DNA of 64,000 nt from Lepidodermella squamata. Lineage: Eukaryota > Gastrotricha. The DNA lies in the NCBI GenBank assembly GCA_047495785.1, contig JBLDXI010000014.1:124001-188000 (forward strand), given 5' to 3'. The position numbers and the translations under genes are program-made. A model generated the notes under the pieces. That model was not told the origin of the DNA, did no database searches, and worked only from the letters and a program-made list of their open reading frames with translations. Below, piece by piece: positions 35,860 through 48,400 of this stretch (positions are counted from its first letter, which is position 1; each line of letters begins with the position of its first letter).

Positions 35860-37853
35860 ATGCATTCAACGGTGATGGCTTGCAATTTCGTAATGGCGTT
35901 GTTTGCGATCCTTCTCCCAGCTGGCTGCCAAGACTTTGCCACTACAACCAATCTGGCCGGTGATTTACCCCCGATTTGCCATGAAATCAAGTGTAAGCTT
36001 ATCAAAAAAATGCGGCCCAGCTTTCATTCTTTTGCGATATAAATCACAGATTCAGATTTGGACGTGGAGCAGTTTGCATTTGCAAACTACTCGAAAATGA
36101 GCAGGCCGGTTCAAAACGCAAGCCAACCTATCACCGTCCTGTTTTCAATTGTTTTTGCCCGTGTCGTTGACATAGTAAGAATGAACTCGTTCACTTCATT
36201 TGAATTCACGCCCCAAATTTGCAGTTTGAGAAAGATCGTAAGATTCTCATCGATGCTTATATTCAGCTGCAATGGGTTAACGAGTTGATCAATCAGTGGA
36301 CCTCGGTCGAGCCATTCAACTGTACGACAAAGTTGATCGCTCCCACGACTAAAATTTGGATTCCGGACGTCTCTATCGTTAATACACCTCGTGAGTTTAT
36401 CTGAATTGTTTAGGAAACAATATTTAATGTCGGAATTCGTTAAAATTAGAGGACAAATATTCCTTGCTGATGATTCGAGGCCACAAGGTTGAGTTGACAT
36501 CAGACGGGACGTGCATCTACTACCCGAGTGGATACTTCAATGCTTCATGCTCCATGGATCTTCGATATTTTCCATTTGACGAGCAGGTGTGTGTCCCTGT
36601 CGTTTTTCTCTGTGAAGTCATTAGGAATTACATGTTTTAAGGTTTGCATGATCCGTTTCGCATCGTGGGCGTATCCTGCCGAAATGCAGAATCTAGTCGC
36701 TTCCAGCTTACCTATCGACTTTGACTTGGCCAACTTCATAGTACGATTTTATTTTGTTTAGCTATAGTTAATTTTGTAAATTTTCCGTTTAAGGAGCATG
36801 GCCAGTGGCACATTGAAAGCACGGAGGCGGTCAGCAGTCATATATTCAACCCGACAACTGAAAAATCTTACGATGAGGTGGGGAAATTGTTCTTTCCTAT
36901 ATACACTTCCTAATGACCCTTCAATTTAACTAGGTGCAGATTTACATCTACCTCAAACGGAAGGCGAGACATCTTTTATTTAACCCGGGCTTCAATTATT
37001 ACTAATAGTTTCCCATCCTTTAGCCAGCTTACTACCTTATCAACGTGATAGTCCCTGTCCTCATCATCGTCATCAGCGAAATTTCGCTGTTTTCCCTGCC
37101 GGTAATTTGGTACATTTTGGAACCTTCAAATTTTTTTACTTTGAATTTCCTATTAGCTAACGCGGGCTTTGAAGCTACGAGTTTCCTTCAAGACTTTGCT
37201 AGCTTTTGGCATGTTTCAGTAAGCTTTGCTGATCTTTATGACTTCCTTTTATGCCATTACTTGACAGAACAATCATGCTACACGATTTACCAAGAGACAG
37301 CAGCTCATCTCTTCCCTTATTGACCATTTTTCTCGACATCACGATGGCTTACATTGGCTTGGTCCTGGTAGGGGAAGGCTGTATATTCTTAATGTTAAAC
37401 GTCGGTGGTGAAGAGCATGTAAGTTACTAGAGAAGTAATGAATATGGTTGCATTGTTCAGCTCCGCTTATAGAATCCTCCACCCAACTGGTTGGTTCGCG
37501 TTTGCATTTTTTGTGGCCCACTGTTTGGTGTTCATGATGGACAAGTTCATCATCATTTGAAAAAAACCAAGCGACAGCGGCATCTCGAAAAAGAGATCGC
37601 ATCAATATCAGCGATAATTCTTGCTCACAGCGTGCATTCTCAACAGGAAAATGCCGAGCATCACGGAGGTGACGGTGGCGAAGAACTGGACGACGAAAAG
37701 CGAATGCATCGCAAATACGGCCATCATTCTTTCCACAGGTCGTGGCTGCTCATCGCTCGGCTAACCGAACGCGTCCTGTTTTTTACCTACGTCATCGCCA
37801 TCATTTTAACTCCGATCGTTATTTATGAGGTGTTACCGCCACTGAAGCAGTAG
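35860..37853 (+). CDS. Nicotinic-type Cys-loop receptor subunit, 11 exons, 481 aa
   Basis: Pentameric ligand-gated ion channel subunit. Exons are 35860-35992, 36050-36174, 36225-36390, 36450-36586, 36642-36740, 36794-36877, 36934-36963, 37024-37101, 37157-37218, 37268-37418 and 37473-37853. The signal peptide is residues 1-23. The ligand-binding domain has KIWIPDVSI and the Cys-loop C175-C189 (SMDLRYFPFDEQV between). M1 is about 260-281, M2 about 288-308 (RVSFKTLLAFGMF), M3 about 318-345 and M4 about 455-472. Loop C has no vicinal cysteine pair, so it reads as a non-alpha subunit. One exon is only 30 nt, and the intron after it appears to be GC-AG (AAG/GCGAGA ... TTTAG): it is the only way I found to join LKRK to PAYYLIN. 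A second identical copy is at 52826. Confidence 0.85.
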
Positions 37854-37962
37854 TGAATCGTCAGAAAATCATTATCATCCACTTTTTGACTAATAAATGT
37901 CACGAAGCAATCATTTGCAACTGAATGGTTTTTTGGAAACCGGGAAACCCAAACCAGGCATA
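37793..37962 (+). repeat. Left arm of 170-bp inverted repeat (source arm)
   Basis: Covers the last ~20 codons, stop and 3' flank of the nicotinic-type gene. Its reverse complement recurs at 38074-38243, with a 111-bp spacer between. Copy 2 of the large duplication has only this arm. Confidence 0.9.
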
Positions 37963-38073
37963 AGAGGCTGGTATAAGGAATGCTATTTAGCAGTACGAAA
38001 AATTCCACAAAAAAGCAACTTTGTCAGCATGTCAAACAGTTTTATTATTGTTTGTAAACACATCTCGTGAGAG

Positions 38074-38243
38074 TATGCCTGGTTTGGGTTTCCCGGTTTC
38101 CAAAAAACCATTCAGTTGCAAATGATTGCTTCGTGACATTTATTAGTCAAAAAGTGGATGATAATGATTTTCTGACGATTCACTACTGCTTCAGTGGCGG
38201 TAACACCTCATAAATAACGATCGGAGTTAAAATGATGGCGATG
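38074..38243 (-). repeat. Right arm of 170-bp inverted repeat (inserted arm)
   Basis: Replaces the original 3' end of the homeobox gene. The inner join carries 16 nt of unexplained sequence (38058-38073). The outer join shares TGGCGATG (38236-38243) with both parents. Confidence 0.9.
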
Positions 38244-38773
38244 GCCGCCAGGGCCAACGTCAGAGTTTGCAAGAACTCGACTGAGGAAGCCGAAGCTTCG
38301 CTGGGTTCCGTTTTCGGCGGAATTGGGAGCCCGATGTTAGCGCAGTCCTCACTGCTGTTGTTACCATTTTGCTCCATTGGCGCTGCAACGCCAGGCGGGC
38401 CATTGCTGCTCGCCGAAGAAGATCTTCGTCTCGATTTTGCGCGTCTGTTTTGAAACCATATCTGTATCCTTGTCTCAGAGACACCTATCGCTTTCGATAG
38501 CTGTTGCCTTAGCTCGCCGTTAGGGTACTGCGTTTGAGAGAACGTGTTTTCTAACAGCGAAAGTTGTTGCAGCGAAAATGTCGTGCGATGCCGCCGTCCG
38601 TTTTGTGCGACGCGCTGCGCCGATGATAGGAAAATGGCAGGCAATGAACACCGGCGATGGCACTCGACGTGGGTCTTGGCATGTAAGATCACTGGGACGC
38701 TGCTCATACCTTTAAGGCGCATCGAAACCGTCGATCCATCACTAAGCCGACTCGCGTCGTCATCGCAATCCAT
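38183..38773 (-). CDS. Paired-like homeobox protein with swapped C-terminus (copy 1), 196 aa
   Basis: Single-exon transcription factor gene. The homeodomain spans residues about 59-118, with RTTFSLQQLSLLE in helix 1 and IQIWFQNRRAK in the recognition helix: Q50 and N51, fitting paired-like or Q50-type binding to TAAT cores. The start is the first in-frame ATG (MDCDDDASRL); the frame is open further upstream without an ATG. Residues 180-196 (IILTPIVIYEVLPPLKQ) are not homeobox sequence but the last 17 residues of the neighbouring nicotinic subunit, brought in by the inverted repeat and read in frame. The DNA-binding domain is untouched. Compare 55090-55740, which keeps the normal 37-residue tail. 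Confidence 0.8.
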   Translation of the reverse strand: MDCDDDASRLSDGSTVSMRLKGMSSVPVILHAKTHVECHRRCSLPAIFLSSAQRVAQNGRRHRTTFSLQQLSLLENTFSQTQYPNGELRQQLSKAIGVSETRIQIWFQNRRAKSRRRSSSASSNGPPGVAAPMEQNGNNSSEDCANIGLPIPPKTEPSEASASSVEFLQTLTLALAAIAIILTPIVIYEVLPPLKQ

Positions 38774-39690
38774 CGTCCGCGCCGTATAATGTAGGTTATT
38801 TTTTGCTAATGAAAATTCCAAAATAATTGCCAAACTAATTGCTCCTATTATGTTGTTTCCGAAGGCCAGCTTTGTCACGCATTTATTTTATCGATACTTA
38901 TTTATATTAAAATCTACGCAATATATTATGAGAACACGAAGTGAATTGCCATGCATTGCCCAATTTCCGTCTCCCTGGTTTTATCTATAATTATGTTCGC
39001 TGGTTGTTTCCACAGAAGCCGCGTGTTTTTATGAACATTCCGCGATATATTTTCGGCTAACAGCAATTTTCGCCGATAAAAACGCGACGTAAAGGCGCAG
39101 CTGTGCTGAGCAAACAGCCGCACATTCACCTTAAATTGTAAGATAATTAAATCATTATTATAATATTATCATTAATTACGGCGTCTAATTACTGGGCTTG
39201 GAGATATGAGCCAGGGACATGTAAAAGCGGTAGAAGACCGTGCTCGATAAATTGGTAATAGTCCAGTAGATTAAGCAGGATGAAGCCGGAATTGCAGTCC
39301 AACTTGCGTAATTGTGATATAAGTGGGAGGGGCAATAAAATGATAATTAATGGAGACCTAATAATGCACTATGAATGCCAAATTCAACAACGTTTTTTGG
39401 CGTATGTTTACAATATCGCACCCTATATATGTGTAATTACCGATAACTTTTTATTGCTGTCGAGAGTACGGAAATAACTGTGACCTGATAGGCACAACCT
39501 CATTTTTTGCTGTAACAAGTTTCACCGGGTGCATCTCCATAAAAAAACCAAGCCTCGGACTATAGGAAATAACTAAATAACTAAAAGATTGGGGAACCTT
39601 CCACGCGATAGAATTTTTTTTTATTGGAAATCATAAATGTTCACAGTAATGAAAATAATGTGCAGTCAGCCCTGTGTTTCAAGTCCTTAT
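38774..39690. other. Intergenic region, homeobox to GPCR
   Basis: Promoter side of the homeobox gene and 3' side of the GPCR gene. AT-rich; no exon or repeat family recognised. Confidence 0.5.
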
Positions 39691-41598
39691 TCAAAATTGT
39701 AAACATTCCAGTGATTTTGAAATGCGAACCTGACCTGCAGGCTTTTGGATATTGTCAGTCGAGAAAACCTCGCTGTTCGGCGATGCGTGGTCGTTGTCGA
39801 AGAAAGCTGTGCTAGTCTCGTTGGACTTTTCATCATCGGTCCGATTACTGCTCACAGATGCCGATTTACCTTTGCTTCCTTGGATTAAATGAAACAGCTT
39901 CGAAAACGTCTTCAGCCAAGGTGAACTGCTCGCCGAGCCCTTACGTTGCCCACAGCAAAGCATGTCCCTAAATTAAAAAAATTGCCTTGAAAGATTATGC
40001 TCTCCCCATTCGACGATTACCTTATCAAGCCGAGAAAAGCTCGATTGAACAAACAGAAAATCGGGAAAGGAATAGCGTTGGATGAATATTGCAGCAGGTT
40101 GAAAACTGGATTCAGCGAGAATAGGACATCGGGGCGCAGAGATAGAGCCTCCATCAACTGGGATCTCGTGGTTTCGTGAAGGTTCATCATACTCATGTAG
40201 AGCGTCAAAGGCAAAGACAATGCTAGGAATAGCATGTTTTGTGCAACCAGCATTCTGCTATGCAAATGATGAAAGGGAAAAGCGATTAATGAGTACTCAG
40301 CATTCATCATTCAGCCCACGAAAATTAGTTAATTTTTGAGAAACTATCTACTAACCTGGTTATAGTTTTGGCGAGCATATTCTGATGACTTGTACGAGGC
40401 GTTGAATTTATCCGAGCTGTAGCTGCTTTTTTGGCGGCGTAGCGGCTTTTCATCGGAAGATAGACGGGCTCGGGCTGGTTGAGACCAATGCAAGATGCTG
40501 ACATGGCATGGAAACTGCTAGGTGCTGCTAATAAAGCTGGAAAGGTTAGATAGCTTCGATGCTCCGGAGTTTCGCAGCATCTTGTCCTATAAGGCAATCG
40601 GGTGATGAAGCAAGGGACCAAAATTATGAAAATACTCACTCGATCCTCAAAGACCGCTTTAGAAACAATGCCGAACAATGTTGCTGGCTACTGCGGCGAT
40701 TGATTGCCTCTGAAAATCGTTTCTTCTGCCTTGAACTTACGAGAACAAGTGCGGCCGAAAACGCTGTGACTAGAATGAATGGTAGAAGCGTTGCGACCCA
40801 CGCGTCCACGATATGATAGTGCATCAAAAATGTGATCCAACTCTCATCGGTTGTACATTGCATGCCTTGAGACGATGATTCATCAGTGCCATCAGGAAGT
40901 TCAAACCTGGCTGCCAGTTGGTAAGGAATGGCCAGGGCAGCGCTTATAACGTGGCACGAGATAGATGCGATAATTGCGAACTTCGCGTCGATTCTGCTGC
41001 GGTAGAAGAAGGGAGCAGCGACCGAAGCCATTCGATCGAAAGCAATGAGGACAAAATGCAATGATGAGGCATAGGCTGACATCGAAAAACAGGTTTTCAA
41101 TTGTAATGTGTCAGAAAGAAAGAATCATACTCAGCCAATAGGTCATCAGCACGTGACCATAGCAGCCAATTTCTGAGAGTCCTCGCACTGACAGTTGGGG
41201 GAAAACGGCATCTAGGTAGTAGTTGATGCCGAAGCCTGCGATCGCGGAGAATCGATTAATTATTAATTGAGAAGTTATAGGTCGATGGAAACTTACCGGA
41301 TGTCAAGCTGAGCAAATTAGTGATCGCCTGGGATAGAATCAACACGATCGTTGCGCAATATTTGGTCTTCTTCTTCGTAAAAGCTTGAAAATTTGAAGAT
41401 ATTCAAGGATTCAAGAAAAAAAATAGAATATAAGTACCCACCGAGGATAATGAGGAGATTCCCGAAAATTCCTAAAATCACAAGCGGAGTGCCACAGGCA
41501 ATGTAAATTTTCCGACTTTCCGACCATGGATCCGACGCCTGTTCTTCGACGCAACTTCCTAGTTGCAAAATCGAGGCAGCTATCAGAAATCGATGCAT
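39691..41598 (-). CDS. Rhodopsin-family GPCR, neuropeptide-receptor-like (copy 1), 7 exons, 509 aa
   Basis: Seven-helix plasma-membrane receptor. Exons (5' to 3') are 41598-41442, 41383-41297, 41235-41131, 41075-40640, 40586-40356, 40257-40021 and 39967-39691; the phases close over 1530 nt. A short cleavable signal (MHRFLIAASI..) precedes helix 1, which has the GN signature (GIFGNLLIILG). The helix-3 end carries F-D-R-M (D130-M132) in place of DRY. Helix 6 lacks the usual CWxP tryptophan (LALSLPLTLY). Helix 7 ends SSNAIPFPIFCLFNRAF in place of NPxxY. The long third loop and tail are Ser-rich. A CC pair just after helix 8 (DMLCCGQ) could be palmitoylated. The loss of canonical motifs suggests an invertebrate peptide receptor of a divergent subgroup; the ligand is unknown. 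Confidence 0.82.
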
Positions 41599-42484
41599 TC
41601 GCAAAACTGCTGGCAACGTCCCATATCCCTGAATATTTGTACGATGATAGCGATCTGTTGTTTTGCTTGTTTAGCAGCTAGGTTAGCACTAGGAGCTAGG
41701 TCTCGGTTCCTAGCCAGGCGTGGTGGTCCAATTATAATTAGGACCCGCCGGCGGGCGACTAATGAGTTGCGATAACAGCCAACGCACGCCTGGTTTCGAA
41801 TTTCGGCCTGGCTAACCAGCCAAGCGTGCGGAGATCGCATCTTCAAGTCAAATTAGCGAGTTATTCGATAAAAAAGAGACGCAATTTACGCGCCTCAAGT
41901 CCTATGATATATTTGCGTCAGTTTATACTTTTTACTATTCTGAATTTTATGAATGACGATATTATATAGATCCAAGTATAGATAAGACTTTGATGAACTG
42001 TCGATCATTGCGCCTTTTATTTATTTTCCGTAATTGTCTGAACGTTCCAAAGTAATAATAATTATCAACAGGCCAAAAAGCAGCTATAATATATTTGCGC
42101 TGACTCGTCATATCAGGTTCGCCGGCTCAATGTATGACGATGAGTCTTCAACGACACAGCGAGTAACAACAGCATACGGTTCATGCGTAAAAAACACATA
42201 AAGCTACACAAATTCTTGATCCAATTCGAACACAACATCGAAACAAAAAAGCGCGCGCGCGATTTTTTTTTTACAAGAGAGCAAGCGTCATACACGTAAG
42301 CAGATCAGTTTCAGTTTTCCAGCGATTTTTTTTTAACAATCTTCAACTCGAAAAATTTGCGTAGCAACGGAGAATTCATGTATAACGATTCATGGAAATA
42401 GTATTTTGAGTATGAACCAACAAAACGATGTCGAATAACTTATGGCGAGTTTCTAGCTTCATCGAAAATTTAAATCGTATAATA
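41599..42484. other. Intergenic region, GPCR to MEGF6-like gene
   Basis: Holds the upstream flank of the GPCR gene and the 3' flank of the EGF gene, a GC-dinucleotide run near 42249-42260 followed by a T tract, and no exon. Confidence 0.5.
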
Positions 42485-45400
42485 TCAAACTCGGACGTTT
42501 TGCGCGTTGACGTAGATAGATTCTTCAGCTGGCGCCTCGTCCAGCTGGTTCAGCAGTCTTTCCGTCGATGATGATATCGAAGATACATCAAGGTTTTGCA
42601 TATCGTGATAAGCCTGGGGCGCTACATCGGCCCGCCCAGCAGCAGGGGTTCCATTCATTTCTATCAACCAAAAGTTATATAATTATTTTTATTTATGTCA
42701 TCAGTTTTTACCGTCGATGTGCCGTTCGCAATGAGGTCCTAGGAAACCACGTTGGCACCGGCACCGGCCCGAGCGCCGATCACAGCCCTTGCTATTCGGC
42801 GGTGGCATGCAGTTGCACGTCAAACTGCATTCCGGGCCGAAATGATACGGCTGGCAGCGCCGATGATGTTCTGTCAAACTCCGAGCCGTGCTCGCGAAGT
42901 GCCGCGCTGTCCTTCGTGCCTCTGCACTTCGCGTCTCCGCCGGTCCGATAAGAACGGCGTCAGTGCTGTTACCCGCGACGGAATCTGTCGCGTTGTCGAA
43001 ATCTTCGACTCGATTGCGGTTTAAAAAGCCGCCGTCACGCCTCAATTGAGGCAAGTGGTGCCGCGTGATATTGCCGACTCCCATGCATCGGCCTGAAGCA
43101 CGATCGCATTGGTTACTCCTACATAACGGCGAGCAGGATCTGTTGCAATTGATGCCCCAGTAACCGGAATCACATTCTATAAATGAAAACATTCAAAAAC
43201 ATTTGATTTTTCACTAAAAGAGCACTCACCATGTTCGCAAAGGGTTCCGACGTAACCAGGCCGCTGACAGGTGCAGCACCCAGTCACGTGGTGACAAACG
43301 CCACCATTTTGGCACAAGCATTTATGGGCGCACCGAGGCCCGTAAGTTCCGACAGGGCAGTGGTCAGCGCATTTCGGTCCAGTGAAGCCGGAGTTGCAAA
43401 TGCACTGACCCGTGACGCGGTCGCAACCGGCCGAGCCCTCTGGGTGGCAGTTGGCGTTTTCGCACGACTCGGCGCAGTTGCGACCAAAGACGCCGGCTGG
43501 ACATGTTTTCGAACAGTGCCTGCCAGTGAAGCCGGGCGCGCAGTCGCAGACACCGCTAACTGGGTCACACCGAGATCCATTATGCATACAACGGCATCGC
43601 CGCATACAGTCGTGGCCGTAGTAGTGATTCGGACACTGATGATCGCAAAGTGGGCCGATGTAGCCTGGTCTACATCGACATTGTCCCTTGTCATCGCAGG
43701 TACCATTCGCGTGGCAAGGGCACACGTCCTGGCATGCGGGTCCGAAGAACCCAGGAGGGCAACCTGACAGTGGTTGATCTATAAAATCAAATTAGTTCGC
43801 ATTCAATTGAAATATTTATAGGTCACCTTGATCAGCTGGGACCATCAACATATCCTCGCCCTCGACCATTTCCTTAAAACTGCGAACTTCGACCTCACGA
43901 CTAGAGGCAAATGCAACAGTTTTCTTCGGCTGGTTGCCATTTCGCTTCCGATCGAAACGCCCATCTTTGCTAGATATCGATGAAACGCCATCTTTATTTG
44001 GCTTTAGCCTCGTTCTCTGGGGGTGGCGATGTGTTGCATTCGGGTGCTGGTGATGGCGGTGTCGGGTTGGCGACCGGGATCCGTCAGTTGCGTGGCTGGA
44101 TCGGGGCGAGTTAAGATCGCTCAAAATCATCGTCTCCAACATTCTCTCCCGACTTCGGCCATCTTCGTCCCGCCGCCGCGTTGTCTCTATCCTGGCTGTA
44201 CTCGTGCTTGGCTGATCGTTGAACTGAGCATAACCAGACCCATTCATATCGCCCTGTTGATGCATGTAAATCGCAAATTCCTCGGCAACAGAGTCACGAA
44301 CAGGCGTCTCTTGCAGCTGTTTTACGTCGACTTCCTCCATCGACGGCGACTCGAGGCAGATTCCGGTCACGTGATGGCAATTGTTGTAGCCGCACTGGCA
44401 TTTCTGCTGGCAATCGGCGCCGTAGAAGCCGGGCGCGCACTTCTCGTCGCACGCGTCGCCGATGTAACCAGGCGGGCAAATGCAGGTGCCGAGGAACCGG
44501 TCGCAAGTTGCATTTTCATTGCGGCAATCGCACGTTGAGCTGCAGTTGGCGCCGTAGAGACCAGGCTGGCACGCGACATCGCACCGCTCGCCTGTCCACC
44601 CGCTGGTACAGATGCATCGGCCATCGATGGGTGAACAGTCGTCACTGTTTGCGCCGCAAGTACACTTCTGCCGGCAGTTTTGCCCAAAAGATCCAGCGGC
44701 ACATTCTAAATTGATTGAAATTCAGATAAAGCTAAATGAAGGCAAACTTAGAAACTTACGCTGATCACATTTTTGCCCACGGTAACCGGGCTCGCAAATG
44801 CAGGCGCCGCTCACTACGTCGCAGCCTTTCGTGAAATGGGACGAGTTGTCGTTGTTGTTTCGATAGTTGTTCATTGAGATCGATGATGCATTATTGTTGA
44901 AAGCTGAAGCGGGAAGCGACGGAACGTACTCACGAGGCGGCGGTACCGGGCATTCGCAACGCTGCTCGCAATTTACACCGTAGAAACCATCTTGACACGG
45001 CTCACAGCGCTGCAATTCGGGCGAGTAATAAGTTCCAACCGGGCAGTAACAAGATCCTACAGAAAAATTCCTGATTCAGAGTGAACAAAGAAAAGGAAGA
45101 ATTTCACCTGTAGCAGGTTCACAACCAACAGCTTCGAGGTAGCCGCCTGAAACTGTATCCATCGAAAGCGAGTCCAGCTCGGAAGCGTATTTAGCAGATG
45201 AAAATTGGAAGCCGCCACCTGCCAGCGGTGCCATCATAACGGAGCAGTTGCACGCCTGTGAGCATTCAGGGCCGAAATAGCCGAACGGGCAGTCTTCGGC
45301 ACACTGCACGCCGATTTTGCCGGGCGGGCACACGCACTTGCCCGAGACTGGGTCGCAGCCGTAGGGTGCGCAGTCGAGGCAAGCGTCCAGACACATGGGT

Positions 45401-48400
45401 CCATATCGACCGGGTGGACAAGCTGTCATTTCATCGAAAATTAACTCACGTTCAATGTAATGATATTTTGTACTGACGGTCTGTAGCGTCATATCGCAAT
45501 TACTTTTAAATATCTAATACTCAGCTATATTAGTTATACGGGGGTGAGTATTGGGATCAAAAAAGCTGACGTTCGCTGACTTACGAAGTGAGCAGGTATC
45601 TCCATAGTAGCCGTTCGCGCAGTCGGTTCGCGGGCACTGGCCGGATGCTGAAAAAACATCAACGCAGGGCAATTAAAATGCGGTGCGAAATTCGATAATA
45701 TCAATCGGCGGCGCGTCAACGCCGACGAAATGTCACGTACCGGGATCGCACAGTAGAGAGCAGTCATCGGGGCACGTTGCCGAACAGTTCGAGCCATAGT
45801 AACCCGCGACGCACGGCTCGTCGCACTTGTCGCCGCGAAAGCCACTCTGGCAGATGCACGCACCAGTCTGCGAAAAAATTATGCGAAAATTTAATTTTAA
45901 TTTTTAAGGAGGGTTAATTCTTACAGTAGCATTGCAGGCTTGGGTGTGTTGCATGTTGCAGTCGCACTCGGCCTCGCAGAATTTTCCGAAGCGACCAGTC
46001 GGACACGGTGCACAGCTGGGTCCGAAGTAACCAGGCTGGCACTGGCAGAAGCCGAGGTCAGGATCGCACTCGCCCGACACGCACTTACTAGAGCAGCGGT
46101 TGGCGCATTCGGGCGGGCCGTACAAGCCTGATGCCACCAGCAAAGACAACAAGCATCATCATCATCATCATTTGAATACGTATACAATGAGAATGAAACA
46201 AAAACAAAAGAGGCCAGCACGGTGAGTAAACACTCGGGCGAGATTTCGCTCGCCTCTCTTTATCAAATTCGGTGTGTATGCGAAGGGCCCGTCGAGAATT
46301 CTTACTGCTGAGATAAACAATAACAAAGCCATTAGACAAGAGGCGGGGACACGCTGCTAAAAAAAATCGGCGTAGCACGCACGCGCGTTCAATAATTGAA
46401 TTTCGCGCAGGCATGTCATTTTTTTCTCGCATCTAAGAAATTATTGCGCCGGCATCATCGCATATGACGAACCAGTACTGTAGCGTATGAATAGCCGCTA
46501 TTATAAGTTTATTGAATCGCGGGCATTTTGCGACCGCGACGCCGGCTCACTGCAGAACAATAATCTCGGCTGTGAAATAAGCCTCATCGATACGCGCGCG
46601 CGCGCGCGAGCCCATTACAAAGCCGCGCCCTCTTGCGCTGGCCATTTTTTGGCGATCAGGCACTTGCTAAATCGCTTTTGTCGTCGCAATATTTTTCATG
46701 GCGCGCGCGTGCGCGGTGAACCTAATAGCTGGCGATTACGGGCGAACGACCGCACCTCTAGCTAAAAAACTGAATGCCACACAGTGCGGCGGCTGTAAGC
46801 TTACAACAATATGCGAAGACATGATGTGAAATGCATTAAAAATGTCAATGGCGCGTGTGTGCTGTGTTTGTTTTACGAAAATCGAACGTGCGATATAAGT
46901 TCGAACGACAAGAAATTAAAGCATCCGGTCATAACAAAGGCGCCGCACGCCCTCGTCGTCGAGTGGCTAGCATTTACTCGCCGTTTTTTTCCACTCCAAC
47001 GGAAAAACGCACCTTTCGGACAGCCGATTTGACAACGCTCGCCCGAAGTGCCGGCTGGGCAGAGGCAGCGCCCGGTGGCGCGGTCACACGGCGCCTTGTG
47101 TTGGCAAGGACCACATTCGAGGGAACAGTCAGGCCCGTAGCGTCCCTGGATTCATCGATTATTTATCCATAAATTATAGGAAATGATGGTTATATACCTG
47201 TTTGCAAACACTGGGCTGTTGATCAGCTATCGGCGGCGTCGGGGTACTCGGTGGCTCGGGCTCGTTGACCTCGGCAGATTTTAATAATCTCGGAACGAAT
47301 GCGATTGATTCTATACGGATCTTCGCCGATGGGGCTGCCCCAGTGCCTCGTTGATCGGCGACAGGTGTCATTGAGGCATTGTCAGGCGCCAACAAATTAT
47401 TTAGATCCTTGAAACCTAAAAATCAGAATATTACTAGGAGGTGCCTAAATAAATGAAGTAAACAAACAAGTCGCTTTATCGACGGGCGACAATTGGTAAC
47501 CAGGGCGACATGCGCAACGATAAGAGCCATCAGTATTTATACAAATGTGATCACAGATTGGGAACGAGTTCGAAACTGCCGCCTCAATTATTCGAACGGT
47601 CCGATTCTCGGCGCATTCGTCAATGTCTAGAAATAAATAGCAGAAGAAATAGGAATAGTGAGGTGATTCGCAACACAAACTCACCGATACAACCGCATTT
47701 GTTTGCTGCTAAGCGGAATCCAAGCTTGCATTGGCATTTGAAAGAACCTATAAATTTTTCAAAGTTAACGAGTTTAATCTTAATTGTAACTTATACCTGG
47801 GGTGTTTATGCATGTCTCGGCGCAGCAGTGAGTTCCAAGGGAGCATTCGTCAACGTCTAAAAATCTCAAGCTCGTTTAATTCATTGATCTCTTATTTCTT
47901 GGATAGCCTCACCTAAGCAGCCAGTCCTGTTCGAATCAAGTTTATAACCGGAACCACATGAGCATACAACACCTACGAAAAATGTGAGCAATATTAGAAT
48001 GATCTAGAATTCAGTTAGTTGAGATATTTAAGGCTGGTATCGGCGAGGAATCGATATTATAACAAACCTGCGGGTGTGTCCTGGCACAGTTGCTCACAGC
48101 CTCCGTTTTTGTGGCGGCACGACGCCGTGACCTCGGCCACTTCGCGGTTGTAATCAATGCGCACAACTGTCGGCGCGCGCTGATTTTGCCGCTGTTGCTG
48201 GCTGGCTACTTTCGGTGCTCGATCAGCTGCTGCAAAAGCACAACAAAAACAACACATTGCGATCATTCCGCTATATTATGTTCATCAATTATTCATCGGT
48301 AAACATCAATAAAACGACAAAAAATCATCAGCTCACATGCGGCCGTGCGGCTGGACAACAGCGCCGCAGCCGGCGGGGCAGCGGCTTGGGGAGCAGTCGG

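Noticed and set aside
43816-44370. A separate gene for the low-complexity minus-strand frame starting MTGICLESP
   Set aside because: It is continuous and in frame with the preceding EGF repeats of the same exon and has a GT donor in phase 1 before the stop.
43231-44538. Plus-strand open frames opposite the EGF exons
   Set aside because: They are shadows of the Cys/Gly-rich minus-strand exons, which show clear EGF modules and phase-1 introns.
46593-46610. CG-dinucleotide run as a regulatory Z-DNA site
   Set aside because: It is a short simple repeat in an intron, with similar runs elsewhere, and nothing ties it to function.
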